A DNA stretch of 64,000 nucleotides from Micromonospora luteifusca (GTDB lineage Bacteria; Actinomycetota; Actinomycetes; Mycobacteriales; Micromonosporaceae), in the NCBI RefSeq assembly GCF_016907275.1, contig NZ_JAFBBP010000001.1:6996001-7060000 (forward strand). Reading direction: 5' to 3'. The position numbers and the translations under genes are program-made. The notes beneath the pieces were generated by a model. The model worked only from the letters and a program-made list of their open reading frames with translations. It searched no databases and was not told the DNA's origin. The first letter of the stretch is position 1, and the number at the start of each line of letters is the position of its first letter. Of the stretch, positions 33,586 to 42,015 are shown piece after piece.

Positions 33586-34749
33586 TCAGCCGCCAGATCC
33601 GCCTCCGGTCCGCCGAGCGTTCACCCGCTCGCGTTGCGGCACCACCGTGTACCGAGGGTCGCGGGCGGAGGCGACGCCGCCGTAGAAGATGCCGAACCGG
33701 GTCACCACCGACGCGGCCAGCAGCGCAGCGCCGGACAGCGCGCCGACCAGTCGGCTGCGCCGGCCGAGCAGAGCACCGGCGACCCCGCTGACGGTGAGCA
33801 GCCGACCGGCGCGCAGCAGCCGACCGGGCTGGCCCAGCCGGTAGGGCTCGCTGAGCAGGCCGAGGCGGGTCTCCACCCGATGCGCGCCGTACAGCTCCAG
33901 CGCCGCGCCGGCCACCGCCATCCGCCGGGCCGGCCCGGCCTGGGCCGGCGGCGCGGCGAGCAGACCGACGCCGGCGCCGCTGGCCAGCGCGCTGCCCGCG
34001 AAGATGACCGGCAGCTCGGGGTACGCCTCATGCCAGGACGGCACCGCCGTGTCGGCGAGCAGCACCCCGGTGTACGTGGCCAGCGCGGGCGCGGTGCCGG
34101 CGGCGAGCAGCCCAGCGGCGTGCCCGACCGACGGCAACGCCCGACCGACCAGCCCGAACCGGCCGTGGCGGGGCAGCCGACCGGCGGCCTCGGCGATCGC
34201 GGCGACACCGGCGGCCGGCCCGTACGCCGTGAGGATCCACGTGCCCATCGACATCGGTGACGTCGGCTTGGCCACGCGGAGCATGTGGTGGAACCGCGCC
34301 GGTCTGCCCAGGTCCCTGACCAGGAACACGGCACTGGCGCTGACGGCGGCCAACGCCGTGACCCGACCGGCACGGCGCAGCGCCGGACGCCCGGTGAGCT
34401 GCCCACCCGCGGCGAGCAGCGACGAACCGGCGGCCAGCCCGCCGGTGAACAGGTACGCGGCGATGTCCCACTTCCAGACCGGCGCCTTCAGGATGGGCCG
34501 ACCGTAGTACGACGTGAACTCCGCCTCCGGCACCCGCAGTTCCTCGCCGCCGCCGCGACGCCCGCCCCGGCGGCCAGCCCGCCGGCCGGGGAGTTCGGCG
34601 GTCCGCTGCGGCGCGATCAGGCCGGCCCGATCGTCGGTGCCCGCCGGTCCGCCGTGGACGGCGGCCTCCGGACGGTCGGAGCCCTCGGCGGCCAACCGGT
34701 CGCGGAAGCGGCGGAAAAGGTCACCGACCGGGGGACGGTCTGGACTCAC
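33586..34749 (-). CDS. NrfD/PsrC-like membrane subunit of formate dehydrogenase
   Basis: A 387-residue protein. Residues 1-75 are an Arg/Gly-rich soluble tail; from about 95 there are eight to nine hydrophobic helices of the NrfD family, starting WKWDIAAYLFTGGLAAGSSLLA and including FHHMLRVAKPTSPMSMGTW. This subunit anchors the complex in the membrane and passes electrons to menaquinone; unlike FdnI it carries no heme. The GTG start overlaps the stop of fdhB by four bases. It ends 38 bases before tRNA-Sec. Confidence 0.88.
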   Translation of the reverse strand: MSPDRPPVGDLFRRFRDRLAAEGSDRPEAAVHGGPAGTDDRAGLIAPQRTAELPGRRAGRRGGRRGGGEELRVPEAEFTSYYGRPILKAPVWKWDIAAYLFTGGLAAGSSLLAAGGQLTGRPALRRAGRVTALAAVSASAVFLVRDLGRPARFHHMLRVAKPTSPMSMGTWILTAYGPAAGVAAIAEAAGRLPRHGRFGLVGRALPSVGHAAGLLAAGTAPALATYTGVLLADTAVPSWHEAYPELPVIFAGSALASGAGVGLLAAPPAQAGPARRMAVAGAALELYGAHRVETRLGLLSEPYRLGQPGRLLRAGRLLTVSGVAGALLGRRSRLVGALSGAALLAASVVTRFGIFYGGVASARDPRYTVVPQRERVNARRTGGGSGG

Positions 34750-35675
34750 GAGGAACCTCCGACGAACGCGGCGACGGTCGCCGCCGCCATGGCCAGCGCG
34801 GCGAGGCCAGCGCGTTTCCACATCTTCGGCAGGTCGCGGGTGGTCACGACCGGGTCGGGTGGCAGCCCGTACACCTCGGGCTCGTCGAGGAGCAGGAAGA
34901 ACGCGCCGTCCCCGCCCACCCCGTCGGCCGGGTCATGACCGTACAGGCGCGCCTCGGGGACCCCCCGCTCGTGCAGCGTCCCGACCCGCGCGGCGGCCCG
35001 CTCCCGCAACTCGTCCAGCGGCCCGTACTGGATCGACTCGGTGGGACACGCCTGGGCACAGGCCGGGGTCATGCCCGCACCCAACCGGTCATAGCAGAGG
35101 GTGCACTTCCACGCCCTGCCGTCGTCCTTGCGTTGATCGATCACGCCGTAGGGGCAGGCGGAGATGCAGTAGCCGCAGCCGTTGCAGATGTCCTCCTGGA
35201 CCACCACCGTGCCGAACTCGGTGCGGAACAGCGAACCCGTCGGGCAGACGTCCAGGCAGGCCGCATGGGTGCAGTGCTTGCACACGTCGGACATCATCAG
35301 CCAGCGGAAGTCCGTACGACCCTGCGCACCGGACCCCCGCCCCGGCGGCTGCGACCCCGGCATCCCGAGGAACTGCGGACCCGCGCCGGTGGCGACCGGC
35401 TCACCCAGCACGTCGGCCGGGCGGGGTTGCTCGACGAACGCGACGTGCCGCCACGAGTTCGCGGTCAACGCCCCGGTGTTGTCGTACGACATCCCGAGCA
35501 GGTCGAGCCCGTTCTCCGGGACGCCGTTCCACTCCTTGCAGGCGACCTCACAGGCTTTGCAGCCGATGCAGACGCTGGTGTCGGTGAAGAACCCCATCCT
35601 CGGTGGCGCGTCCTCGTAGCCCGCTTCCGGCGCCGGATCGAGCGGCCCGTACAGGCTGTTCGGGTCAGGAAGCAC
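34746..35675 (-). CDS. fdhB: Formate dehydrogenase iron-sulfur subunit
   Basis: A 309-residue electron-transfer protein with four [4Fe-4S] cluster motifs: CIGCKACEVAC, CKHCTHAACLDVCP, CNGCGYCISACP and a CTLC...CAQACP set. This is the FdnH/HybA-type ferredoxin subunit that links the catalytic subunit to the membrane anchor. A hydrophobic C-terminal helix (AGLAALAMAAATVAAFVG) may tether it to the membrane. The GTG at 35675 has AAAGGAG four bases upstream; it overlaps the end of fdhA by 11 bases. Confidence 0.93.
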   Translation of the reverse strand: MLPDPNSLYGPLDPAPEAGYEDAPPRMGFFTDTSVCIGCKACEVACKEWNGVPENGLDLLGMSYDNTGALTANSWRHVAFVEQPRPADVLGEPVATGAGPQFLGMPGSQPPGRGSGAQGRTDFRWLMMSDVCKHCTHAACLDVCPTGSLFRTEFGTVVVQEDICNGCGYCISACPYGVIDQRKDDGRAWKCTLCYDRLGAGMTPACAQACPTESIQYGPLDELRERAAARVGTLHERGVPEARLYGHDPADGVGGDGAFFLLLDEPEVYGLPPDPVVTTRDLPKMWKRAGLAALAMAAATVAAFVGGSS

Positions 35676-38600
35676 CGCGCTCCTTTCCCGCGCTGTCGGT
35701 GGTGACCGCCGGAGCGTTCTGACCCGGGACGATCCCGGCACGCCGCTGATAACCGGCGACCAGATCGAGCAGGTCGGTTCCCCTCGGCCGCCGGCCCGCT
35801 CGGATGTCACAGGTGCCGACCTTGCTCTCCTGGATCAGCACGTTCGGGTCGAGGCTGATCCCGAACAGGTCGTTGGCCGAGTCACCGGTCACCAAACCCT
35901 CGAAACCAAAGTGGTACGGCAACCACACCTGGTGGATAACCCGGCCGTCGACCCGCAGCGGAGTGAGCCGATCCGTCACCAACACCTTCGCCTCGATCGC
36001 CGCCCGGGCGGTGACCAGATGAGCCCAGCCCAGGTGGTCGAGGCCGCGTTCGACCGCCAACTCCGGCGACACCTCGACGAACATCTCCGGTTGCAACTCC
36101 GCCAACGGGCTCACCGTTCGGCTCATCCCACCGGCCGTGTGATGCTCGGTGAGCCGGCTGACCGTGAACACGTACGGGAACACCTGGCTGTGCTCCTCCG
36201 GCGGGCTCGGGTTCACCGAGTTCACCGGATGCGCGTACATCTTGCGAGTCGGGTTGGCCTGCTGGCCGTAGAACGGGTTACGCACCGGCGACTCGACCGG
36301 CTCGTAGTGGGTGGGCAACGGGCCGTCCAGGACACCGCTGGGCGCGTACAGCCAGCCCTTGCCGTCGCCCTGCATGACGAACGGATCATCGCCGGCGATG
36401 CCCTCCGTCCCCGAGACGCCAGGTGGCGGTCGGTACGACGGCGGCTTGGTCTTCTCGAAGTCCGGCACGTCGTAGCCGGTCCACTCGGCCTTCTCCGCGT
36501 CCCACCAGACGTAGCGCTTGCGCTCACTCCACGGATTGCCGTCCGGGTCCGCGGAGGCACGGTTGTAGAGGATCCGCCGGTTCGCCGGCCAGGCCCAACC
36601 CCACTCGGCGGCCACCCAGTCCTGCTCGTGTCGGGACTTGCGCCGAGCGGCCTGGTTCACACCGTCCGCGTACACCCCGGTGTAGATCCAGCAGCCGATC
36701 GCGGTGGAGCCGTCCGCGCGGGCCTCGGCGAAGCTGGACAGCGGGCGGCCGCTCGCCACGTCGTACCCGTTGATCTCACGCAGCACCGACTCGGCGCTCG
36801 GCTCCGCGTTCGGACCGTGCGTGGGGTAGTCCCAGGTCAGGTCGAGCAGCGCCCGGTCGCGCGGCAGCTTCGAGTCGGCCAGCTTCTCCCGCAGTTTGCG
36901 GCCCAGGTGGTAGAAGAACCACAGCTCGGAACGGGCGTCGCCCGGTGGCTCGACGGCCTTCTCCCGCCACTGCAACAGACGCTGCGTCTGGGTGAACGTG
37001 CCCTCCTTCTCCACATGGGAGGCGGCGGGCAGGAAGAACACCTCGGTGCGGCACTCCTCCGGCACGATCTCACCGGTGGTCACCTCCGGGCCGTTCTGCC
37101 AGAAGGTCGCACTCTCGATCATGAAGAGGTCCCGGACCACCAACCAGTCGAGGTTGGCCATGCCGAGCCGCTGCGCCCGACCATGCGCCGACCCGACCGC
37201 CGGGTTCTGGCCCAGCAGGAAGTACCCCTTGATCTTCCCGTCGATCATGTTCAGCACCTGCTGATAGGTGCCGTGATCACCGGTCAGCCGGGGTAGGTAG
37301 CCGTAGCAGTAGTCGTTCTCCGGGGTCGCCGCGTCACCCCAGTACGCCTTGAGCAGGCTGGCGGCGAACGACCGCGCGTTGCCCCAGAACCCCTTCTGCC
37401 CCGGGTGCCGGATGCTGTCCACCCACTCGTCGAAGCTCGGGTGATCGGCGTGGTGCGGCATCGGCAGATAGCCGGGCAGCAGGTTGAACAGCGTCGGAAT
37501 GTCCGTCGAGCCCTGGATGCTGGCGTGCCCGCGCAACGCCATGATGCCGCCACCCGGCCGACCCATGTTGCCCAGCAACAGCTGAATGATCGCCCCGGTT
37601 CGGATGTACTGCACACCCACACTGTGCTGCGTCCAACCGACCGAGTAGATCAGCATTCCGGTGCGTTCCCGGCCCGAGTTCTCCGTCCACGCCCGCGCCA
37701 ACTCCAGGAACTTCTCCTGCGGGATACCGCAGACCCGTTCCACCATCTCCGGGGTGTAGCGGGAAAAGTGTCGCTTGAGGATCTGGTAGACGCACCGCGG
37801 ATGCTGCAACGTCTCGTCACGCTGGGTCTGCCCGCCCACCGGAGCGCCGTGCGACTCGTGCGTCAACCCTGCGGCGCTGTCCCGCTCCTGGGCGGTGTGC
37901 CCGCTGCCCGACGAGCCCTCGTGCCCCTCGTACTGCCAGCTGTCCTGCACGTAGGTGCCGGTCTCCGGGTCGAACCCGGAGAAGAAGCCGTCGCCGTCCT
38001 CGGTGTCGCTGAACTCCGCACTGACGATCGTCGCCGCGTTGGTGTACGACAACACGTACTCCCGGAAGTCCAACTCGTTGTCCAGGATGTAGCGCACCAC
38101 CCCACCGAGCAGCGCGATGTCCGTGCCCGCCCGGATCGACAGGAACGAGTCGGCCAGGGCGCTGGTCCGGGTGAACCGTGGGTCGACGTGGAAGACCTTC
38201 GCCCCGCGGCGCTTGGCCTCCATGACCCACTGGAAGCCCACCGGATGGGCCTCAGCCATGTTCGAACCCTGAATGACGATGACGTCAGCGTTGGCGATGT
38301 CCTGCTGGAAATCCGTCGCACCGCCACGACCGAAGCTGGCCCCCAGACCGGGGACGGTGGCGGAGTGTCAAATACGGGCCTGGTTCTCGATCTGAAGCGC
38401 CCCCATCGCGGTGAACAACTTCTTGATGAGGTAGTTCTCCTCGTTGTCCAGCGTCGCCCCACCCAGGCTGGAGAAACCCAGCGTCCGGTTGAGCGGCCGA
38501 CCCCGCGTGTCGACGTCCTCCCAGGTCTGCTCACGAGCCGCGAGCATCCGGTCGGCGATCATGTCGAGCGCGGTGTCGAGCTCCAGATCCTCCCACTGCG

Positions 38601-38937
38601 TCGAGTACGGACGGCGGTAACGGACCTTCGTCTGCCGCAGCGGACTCGTCACCAGACTCTTGCTCGCCGCGCCCTTCGGACACAGCCGACCCCGCGAGAT
38701 CGGGCTGTCCGGATCGCCCTCGATCTGACTGACCTGCCCGTCCTTGACGAACACCCGCTGACCACAACCCACCGCGCAGTACGGGCACACCGAACGGGCC
38801 ACACTGTCAGCGTCCTCGGTACGGGCCGTCAGCCCCGCCGAACGGGCCGACTTGGCCGCGACTCCCCGACCGAGCGGGTCAGTGCCGGTGAGCTGCCGGT
38901 AGACCGGCCAACCCTCAATGAAGGTACGCACACCCAT
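35665..38937 (-). CDS. fdhA: Formate dehydrogenase catalytic subunit, selenoprotein (Sec190)
   Basis: A 1090-residue molybdenum (or tungsten) bis-MGD enzyme oxidising formate to CO2. The frame has one TGA at 38370-38368, which reads as selenocysteine 190 in the context QARI-U-HSATVPGLGASF, the place where this family has its metal-ligating Sec or Cys. An N-terminal [4Fe-4S] motif is present (CPYCAVGCG...LCPKG). There is no twin-arginine signal, so the active site is likely cytoplasmic. The ATG at 38937 has GGGAGG upstream. The gene is not broken: the reading frame continues unchanged after the TGA for 900 conserved codons. Confidence 0.95.
38340..38370 (-). promoter_or_regulatory. Sec UGA codon with SECIS-like hairpin in fdhA
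   Basis: The UGA (38370-38368) is followed by a stem CCCC/GGGG (38353-38350 and 38344-38341) closing the loop GGUCU (38349-38345). The loop begins exactly 18 nucleotides after the UGA, with the same apical sequence GGUCU and the same distance as in the E. coli fdhF SECIS element. An outer stem CCGCCAC/GTGGCGG extends it. This is the element recognised by SelB. Confidence 0.88.
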
Positions 38938-39017
38938 GCCCCGACACCCCCTCCCACGCGAGCGACCCCATGAACATAGGTCAACTGAGGCATGTTCGCG
39001 AGTGGGGGGCGGTCAGA

Positions 39018-39054
39018 CAGCGCCGCCCCCGGCCATCGGTCGGGGGCGGCGCTG
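39018..39054. terminator. Hairpin upstream of fdhA
   Basis: A 14-bp perfect stem (39018-39031 with 39041-39054) and nine-base loop lie 81 bases upstream of the fdhA start in a 404-base gene-free stretch (38938-39341). There is no T-run. It could stop read-through from the secreted protein gene at 39342 or fold in the fdhA leader. Otherwise that stretch holds only the hairpin at 39283-39322; no further gene is seen. Confidence 0.5.
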
Positions 39055-39282
39055 GTGTCGGTGTGCAGGTCGCCTCTCGGCGAGTGGCGCGACGCGGCTC
39101 CAGCCGAACGGTATTCCGCGAAGGCAATATTAGGTGAGGCCCGGGGACACTGAGTCACACCGACACTGTCCACAACCAGCCCGACCCCCACGATGTTCCC
39201 GACCGGGGCTGCCCGGACACGTGCGCGGCCTGGGCACGGGCACAGCCCGGGGCGGCGCAGGCGCCGTGCGGGTGTGGGTATG

Positions 39283-39322
39283 CCGGTGGCCGGCACCCCG
39301 GGTTGGGGGTGCCGGCCACCGG
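39283..39322. terminator. Terminator hairpin after secreted transglycosylase-like gene 1
   Basis: A perfect 17-bp stem (39283-39299 with 39306-39322) with loop GGGTTG, 20 bases beyond the stop of the gene at 39342. No U-run follows, as is common in high-GC actinomycetes. A near-identical hairpin follows copy 2 at 49078-49113. Confidence 0.8.
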
Positions 39323-39341
39323 TCGGGTGTTCGTGTGGGGG

Positions 39342-39929
39342 TCAGCTGTTCCAGTGCTGGCCGACGAGGTCGGCGGCCTGCTGCTCCCACTGGGCGTACG
39401 CGTCCGGGTAAGCGGAGACCTGCACGGTCTGCGCGGCCTGGGTCAGGGGCATGTCCTGCCACCCGTCAACCTGCCGCAGACCCTTCAGGAACGCCGTCGT
39501 CGAGTAAGCCGGATCAGTGATCTGCTCCGGAGTACCCCAACCCGAACTCGGGCGCTGCTGGAACAGGCCCAGCGAGTCGTGGTCGTTCATGTCACCCAGG
39601 TGACCCAGGTTCTCCAACTTCGACTCCTGCAAGCTCGTCGCGATGGAGATGACCGCGGCCCGCTCCGGCAGACCGGCCTTCTTCGTGGCGGCGATGATCG
39701 CCTTCGCGTTGCCGACCTGCTCATCGTTCAGGGTGATGCGCGACTGATCACCCTGCGTGCCGTGCGGGATCAACTTGCTCATGTCGGGCTTGTCGGCCTG
39801 CACGGCCACGGCGACGGGCTTGGCATCCACAGCCGGGTTGGCGTGAGCGGCGATCGGACCGGCGAACACACCACCGGCGAACGCGAGACCAGCAACAGAC
39901 AGCACGCTCTTACGCATGATCGTGTTCAT
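39342..39929 (-). CDS. Secreted transglycosylase-like protein, copy 1
   Basis: A 195-residue exported protein. The signal peptide (about 1-30, RKSVLSVAGLAFAGGVFAG ending AAHA) is followed by a lysozyme/SLT-like domain (about 68-160) with IATSLQESKLENLGHLGDM, SLGLFQQRPSSGWG and a C-terminal YAQWEQQAADLV. E102 in the LQES motif is the candidate catalytic acid. Likely role: cleavage of peptidoglycan outside the cell. The ATG at 39929 has AAGGAG eight bases upstream. It is paralogous to 49141-49725 (one residue longer), and the surrounding DNA is duplicated too. Four tandem ECF-type promoter signatures precede it. Confidence 0.85.
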   Translation of the reverse strand: MNTIMRKSVLSVAGLAFAGGVFAGPIAAHANPAVDAKPVAVAVQADKPDMSKLIPHGTQGDQSRITLNDEQVGNAKAIIAATKKAGLPERAAVISIATSLQESKLENLGHLGDMNDHDSLGLFQQRPSSGWGTPEQITDPAYSTTAFLKGLRQVDGWQDMPLTQAAQTVQVSAYPDAYAQWEQQAADLVGQHWNS

Positions 39930-39970
39930 GGGGGTAGCTCCTTCGGGGGTAGGAACACCCACACACCCAT
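39926..39970 (-). CDS. Possible 14-residue leader peptide (copy 1)
   Basis: An ATG at 39970 opens the frame MGVWVFLPPKELPP; its stop TGA overlaps the ATG of the secreted protein gene (ATGA), and its KEL codons contain the AAGGAG ribosome site of that gene. The counterpart before copy 2 (49722-49766) is the same except Trp4 to Arg. No ribosome site precedes the ATG itself, so translation is uncertain; conservation may only reflect the recent duplication. Confidence 0.25.
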   Translation of the reverse strand: MGVWVFLPPKELPP

Positions 39971-40109
39971 AAGGGGAAAGGCGTGCCGGGTGCGAGCACC
40001 TCGTCCGGCGCTGCAACAAACAAGGGGAAAAGTCTTCAAAGGGGGTCGGCGCTGATGGCGCCGGGGGCGGCGGCCTACAAGCGGGGGGCTTGTCGCGCCG
40101 GGTCCATGT

Positions 40110-40383
40110 GTAACGACCGGGGGTCCGGGGTCATTCCCGGGCGGGTGGGCCACGAGCCGGGGGCTTGTGGCACCGGGTCTCTGTGTAACGACCCGAGGTC
40201 CGGGGTCATTCCGGGGGCGGCCCGTCCATCGGCACCGACTGGAGGTCGTGGCCGGGCGGTCGTTCGTGGGGACTGTAACGACCGGGCCGGGGCCGGCATT
40301 CCAACCCCGCGGCCAGCACCCCAACCCGCGGGTGGTGCTGCGATCGTCAGGGTATGTAACGACCCCGACCCGGCCATGATTCC
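40110..40383 (-). promoter_or_regulatory. Array of four tandem ECF (SigR/SigH-type) promoter signatures, copy 1
   Basis: Four sites on the minus strand have -35 GGAAT and -10 GTTAC separated by exactly 18 bases: 40383-40356, 40302-40275, 40212-40185 and 40137-40110. GGAAT-N18-GTT is the known consensus of the thiol-stress sigma factors SigR (Streptomyces) and SigH (mycobacteria). All four end in TCGTTACA. They are 75-90 bases apart and drive toward the gene at 39929. Short hairpins follow the two proximal sites. Whether all four are active cannot be seen; they could instead be repeated binding sites. Confidence 0.72.
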
Positions 40384-40706
40384 GGGCCAGAGATGCCACC
40401 GGTCACAGGCCAGAGAGCCCCAGACCGGGCAAATCACCCAGGAGTCAGGCCGGCTGGCACGAGACCACCGGACCCCACGGACATCGCAGACATGGCAGAC
40501 ATGGCAGCGTCCGCAGCGCTGAGACGACCCGATCTCTCCGGGGCCAGGTCGACCGTGGGGCGCGAGGGCTCGAGGGCGTAGGGCGCGGAGACGGGAGCGC
40601 GATCGCGGTTGGGCCGTGCGGAACGCGGGTCAAACCCGGCAAACCAAACCCGGCAAACCACGCTACAGAACCCACCACGCCGGGCGTTCTCGTCCTGACC
40701 GTAGGA
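40384..40706. other. Gene-free stretch upstream of promoter array 1
   Basis: The first 50 bases are still part of the sequence duplicated at 50192-50240. The rest has short direct repeats (CAGACATGG at 40488-40505, a CAAACCCGGCAAACC pair near 40630-40660) but no frame with a start, ribosome site and recognisable protein. I see no RNA gene in it. Confidence 0.4.
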
Positions 40707-40780
40707 GATCGACTCCATATCGCCGACATGGGGGTATCCGGGCGCAAGGACACCCCCATGTCGGCGATATGGAGTCGATC
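40707..40780. repeat. Perfect inverted repeat, 29-base arms, 16-base loop
   Basis: The left arm (40707-40735) starts GATCGACTCCATATCGCCG; the right arm (40752-40780) is its exact reverse complement. The loop is 40736-40751. Two degraded relatives with the same arm sequence lie at 50343-50420 and 50489-50543, so it belongs to a dispersed family rather than being a simple terminator. It lies 97 bases upstream of the alpha/beta hydrolase. Confidence 0.88.
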
Positions 40781-40876
40781 ATGAACACGTCGGCTCTGAC
40801 ACCCCATTTCGGGCCACACGAGACCGGGGACAAAGCCGGGTGCATGCGCGGCAGCCAAGATCTACTATCCCCGGTC

Positions 40877-41638
40877 ATGCGTGGGTTCTTCGTGGTTGAG
40901 GGTCGGCGGCTTTCGTATCTGGACTTTGGTGGTCCGGGTATCCCACTGCTGGCTTTGCACGGGCACTACAACGAAGCGTCGGCCTGGGCGCCGCTGGCTG
41001 AGTCGTTGGCACCGCAGTGGCGGGTGATCGCGCTCGATCAGCGTGGGCATGGAGCGTCAGACCGCGCCGAAAGTTACGAGCGGGACGACTATGTTGCCGA
41101 CGTCGCCGCCTTTCACCAACATCTGGGCGTCGGCCCCGTGGCGGTGCTGGGCCACTCACTCGGCGGAGTGAACGCCTACCAGTACGCCGCCCGGCACGCG
41201 GATCAGGTCACCGCATTGATCGTCGAGGACATCGGCGCGGTTGTGGAGTGCGACTGGGTCTTCACCACCAAGCTCCCCCGCCACGCGCCATCGCGCGAGG
41301 CGCTGGCCTCGGCCCTGGGCACGGCGGCCCCCTACCTGGAGTCTTCCTTCCGGCCGACGGAGGACGGCTGGGGCTTGTCGTTCGACATGGATGACACGGT
41401 GGCATCCCAGCAGGCACTCAACGGTGACCACTGGAAGGACTGGGTATCGGTAAGCAGCCCAACCCTCCTGATCCGTGGAACGCGCAGCGACGAACTGACC
41501 GCTGCCCACGCTCGCGAGATGATCGCCCGTCATAGCGGCCAGGCCCATCTTGTCGAGCTGCCCGCCGGTCACGTGGTGCACCACGACGCTCAAATGCGGT
41601 TCGCCACTGCTGTCCGCGCCTTTCTGGGATCGTCCTGA
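40877..41638 (+). CDS. Alpha/beta hydrolase
   Basis: A 253-residue hydrolase. It has the oxyanion region ALHGHYNEASAW, the nucleophile elbow GHSLGG (Ser), a mid-chain Asp near LLIRGTRSDEL, and the catalytic His in AGHVVHHD. Substrate unknown; no signal peptide is present. I chose the ATG at 40877: a -10-like TACTAT ends nine bases upstream, so the mRNA may be leaderless. In-frame ATGs at 40844 and 40781 would add 11 or 32 residues without clear family support. Confidence 0.85.
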   Translation: MRGFFVVEGRRLSYLDFGGPGIPLLALHGHYNEASAWAPLAESLAPQWRVIALDQRGHGASDRAESYERDDYVADVAAFHQHLGVGPVAVLGHSLGGVNAYQYAARHADQVTALIVEDIGAVVECDWVFTTKLPRHAPSREALASALGTAAPYLESSFRPTEDGWGLSFDMDDTVASQQALNGDHWKDWVSVSSPTLLIRGTRSDELTAAHAREMIARHSGQAHLVELPAGHVVHHDAQMRFATAVRAFLGSS

Positions 41639-41673
41639 GCGACACCGCCTCCGGCGGGCGTTACCCTGACACC

Positions 41674-42015
41674 ATGCAGGCCGTCTCCCCCACCCCGACC
41701 GGCGTGACCTTCCTGGCACGTCCAGGTCGCCCTGCCGTGGTGGCGAGGACGCTCGCCGAGCTGGGTGGGCCTACCCGGGGCGTGGTGGAGCTGCCGGTGC
41801 GGTTGATGTGGAACGCCGAGCGCACCTTCGACCTCGGCGACCCCGACCAGCTGCTCTGGATGTACGAGAACGTGCTCCGCGAGACCACCCGCGCCGAGGA
41901 CCTGCGTGCCCTGATCAACGGGCGGACGCTGCGCCGGGTGTGGCGACTGCTCAACCTGCCCCGGGGCGTACGCCAGGCGTGGGAGAGCCGACACCGCGGC
42001 CTGCGCGCGGCGTGA
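41674..42015 (+). CDS. Conserved protein paired with nucleotidyltransferase
   Basis: A 113-residue cytoplasmic protein (FLARPGRPAVVARTLAELGG, RTFDLGDPDQLLWMYENVLRE, then a basic LRRVWRLLNLPRGVRQAWES). I see no helix-turn-helix like that of AbiEi antitoxins and no named domain. Its stop overlaps the GTG of the nucleotidyltransferase gene (GTGA), so the two proteins are made in a coupled way. By position it is the candidate antitoxin or partner of that enzyme. Confidence 0.7.
   Translation: MQAVSPTPTGVTFLARPGRPAVVARTLAELGGPTRGVVELPVRLMWNAERTFDLGDPDQLLWMYENVLRETTRAEDLRALINGRTLRRVWRLLNLPRGVRQAWESRHRGLRAA

Noticed and set aside
35665..38259. Reading fdhA as a pseudogene or as two separate genes split at the TGA
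   Set aside because: The TGA is at the Sec position, followed by a SECIS-like hairpin, with selC, selA and selB adjacent.
39930..40100. A c-di-AMP (ydaO) riboswitch before the secreted wall-enzyme gene
   Set aside because: This riboswitch class often precedes such genes in actinobacteria, but I could not find its conserved core; the leader shows small hairpins only.
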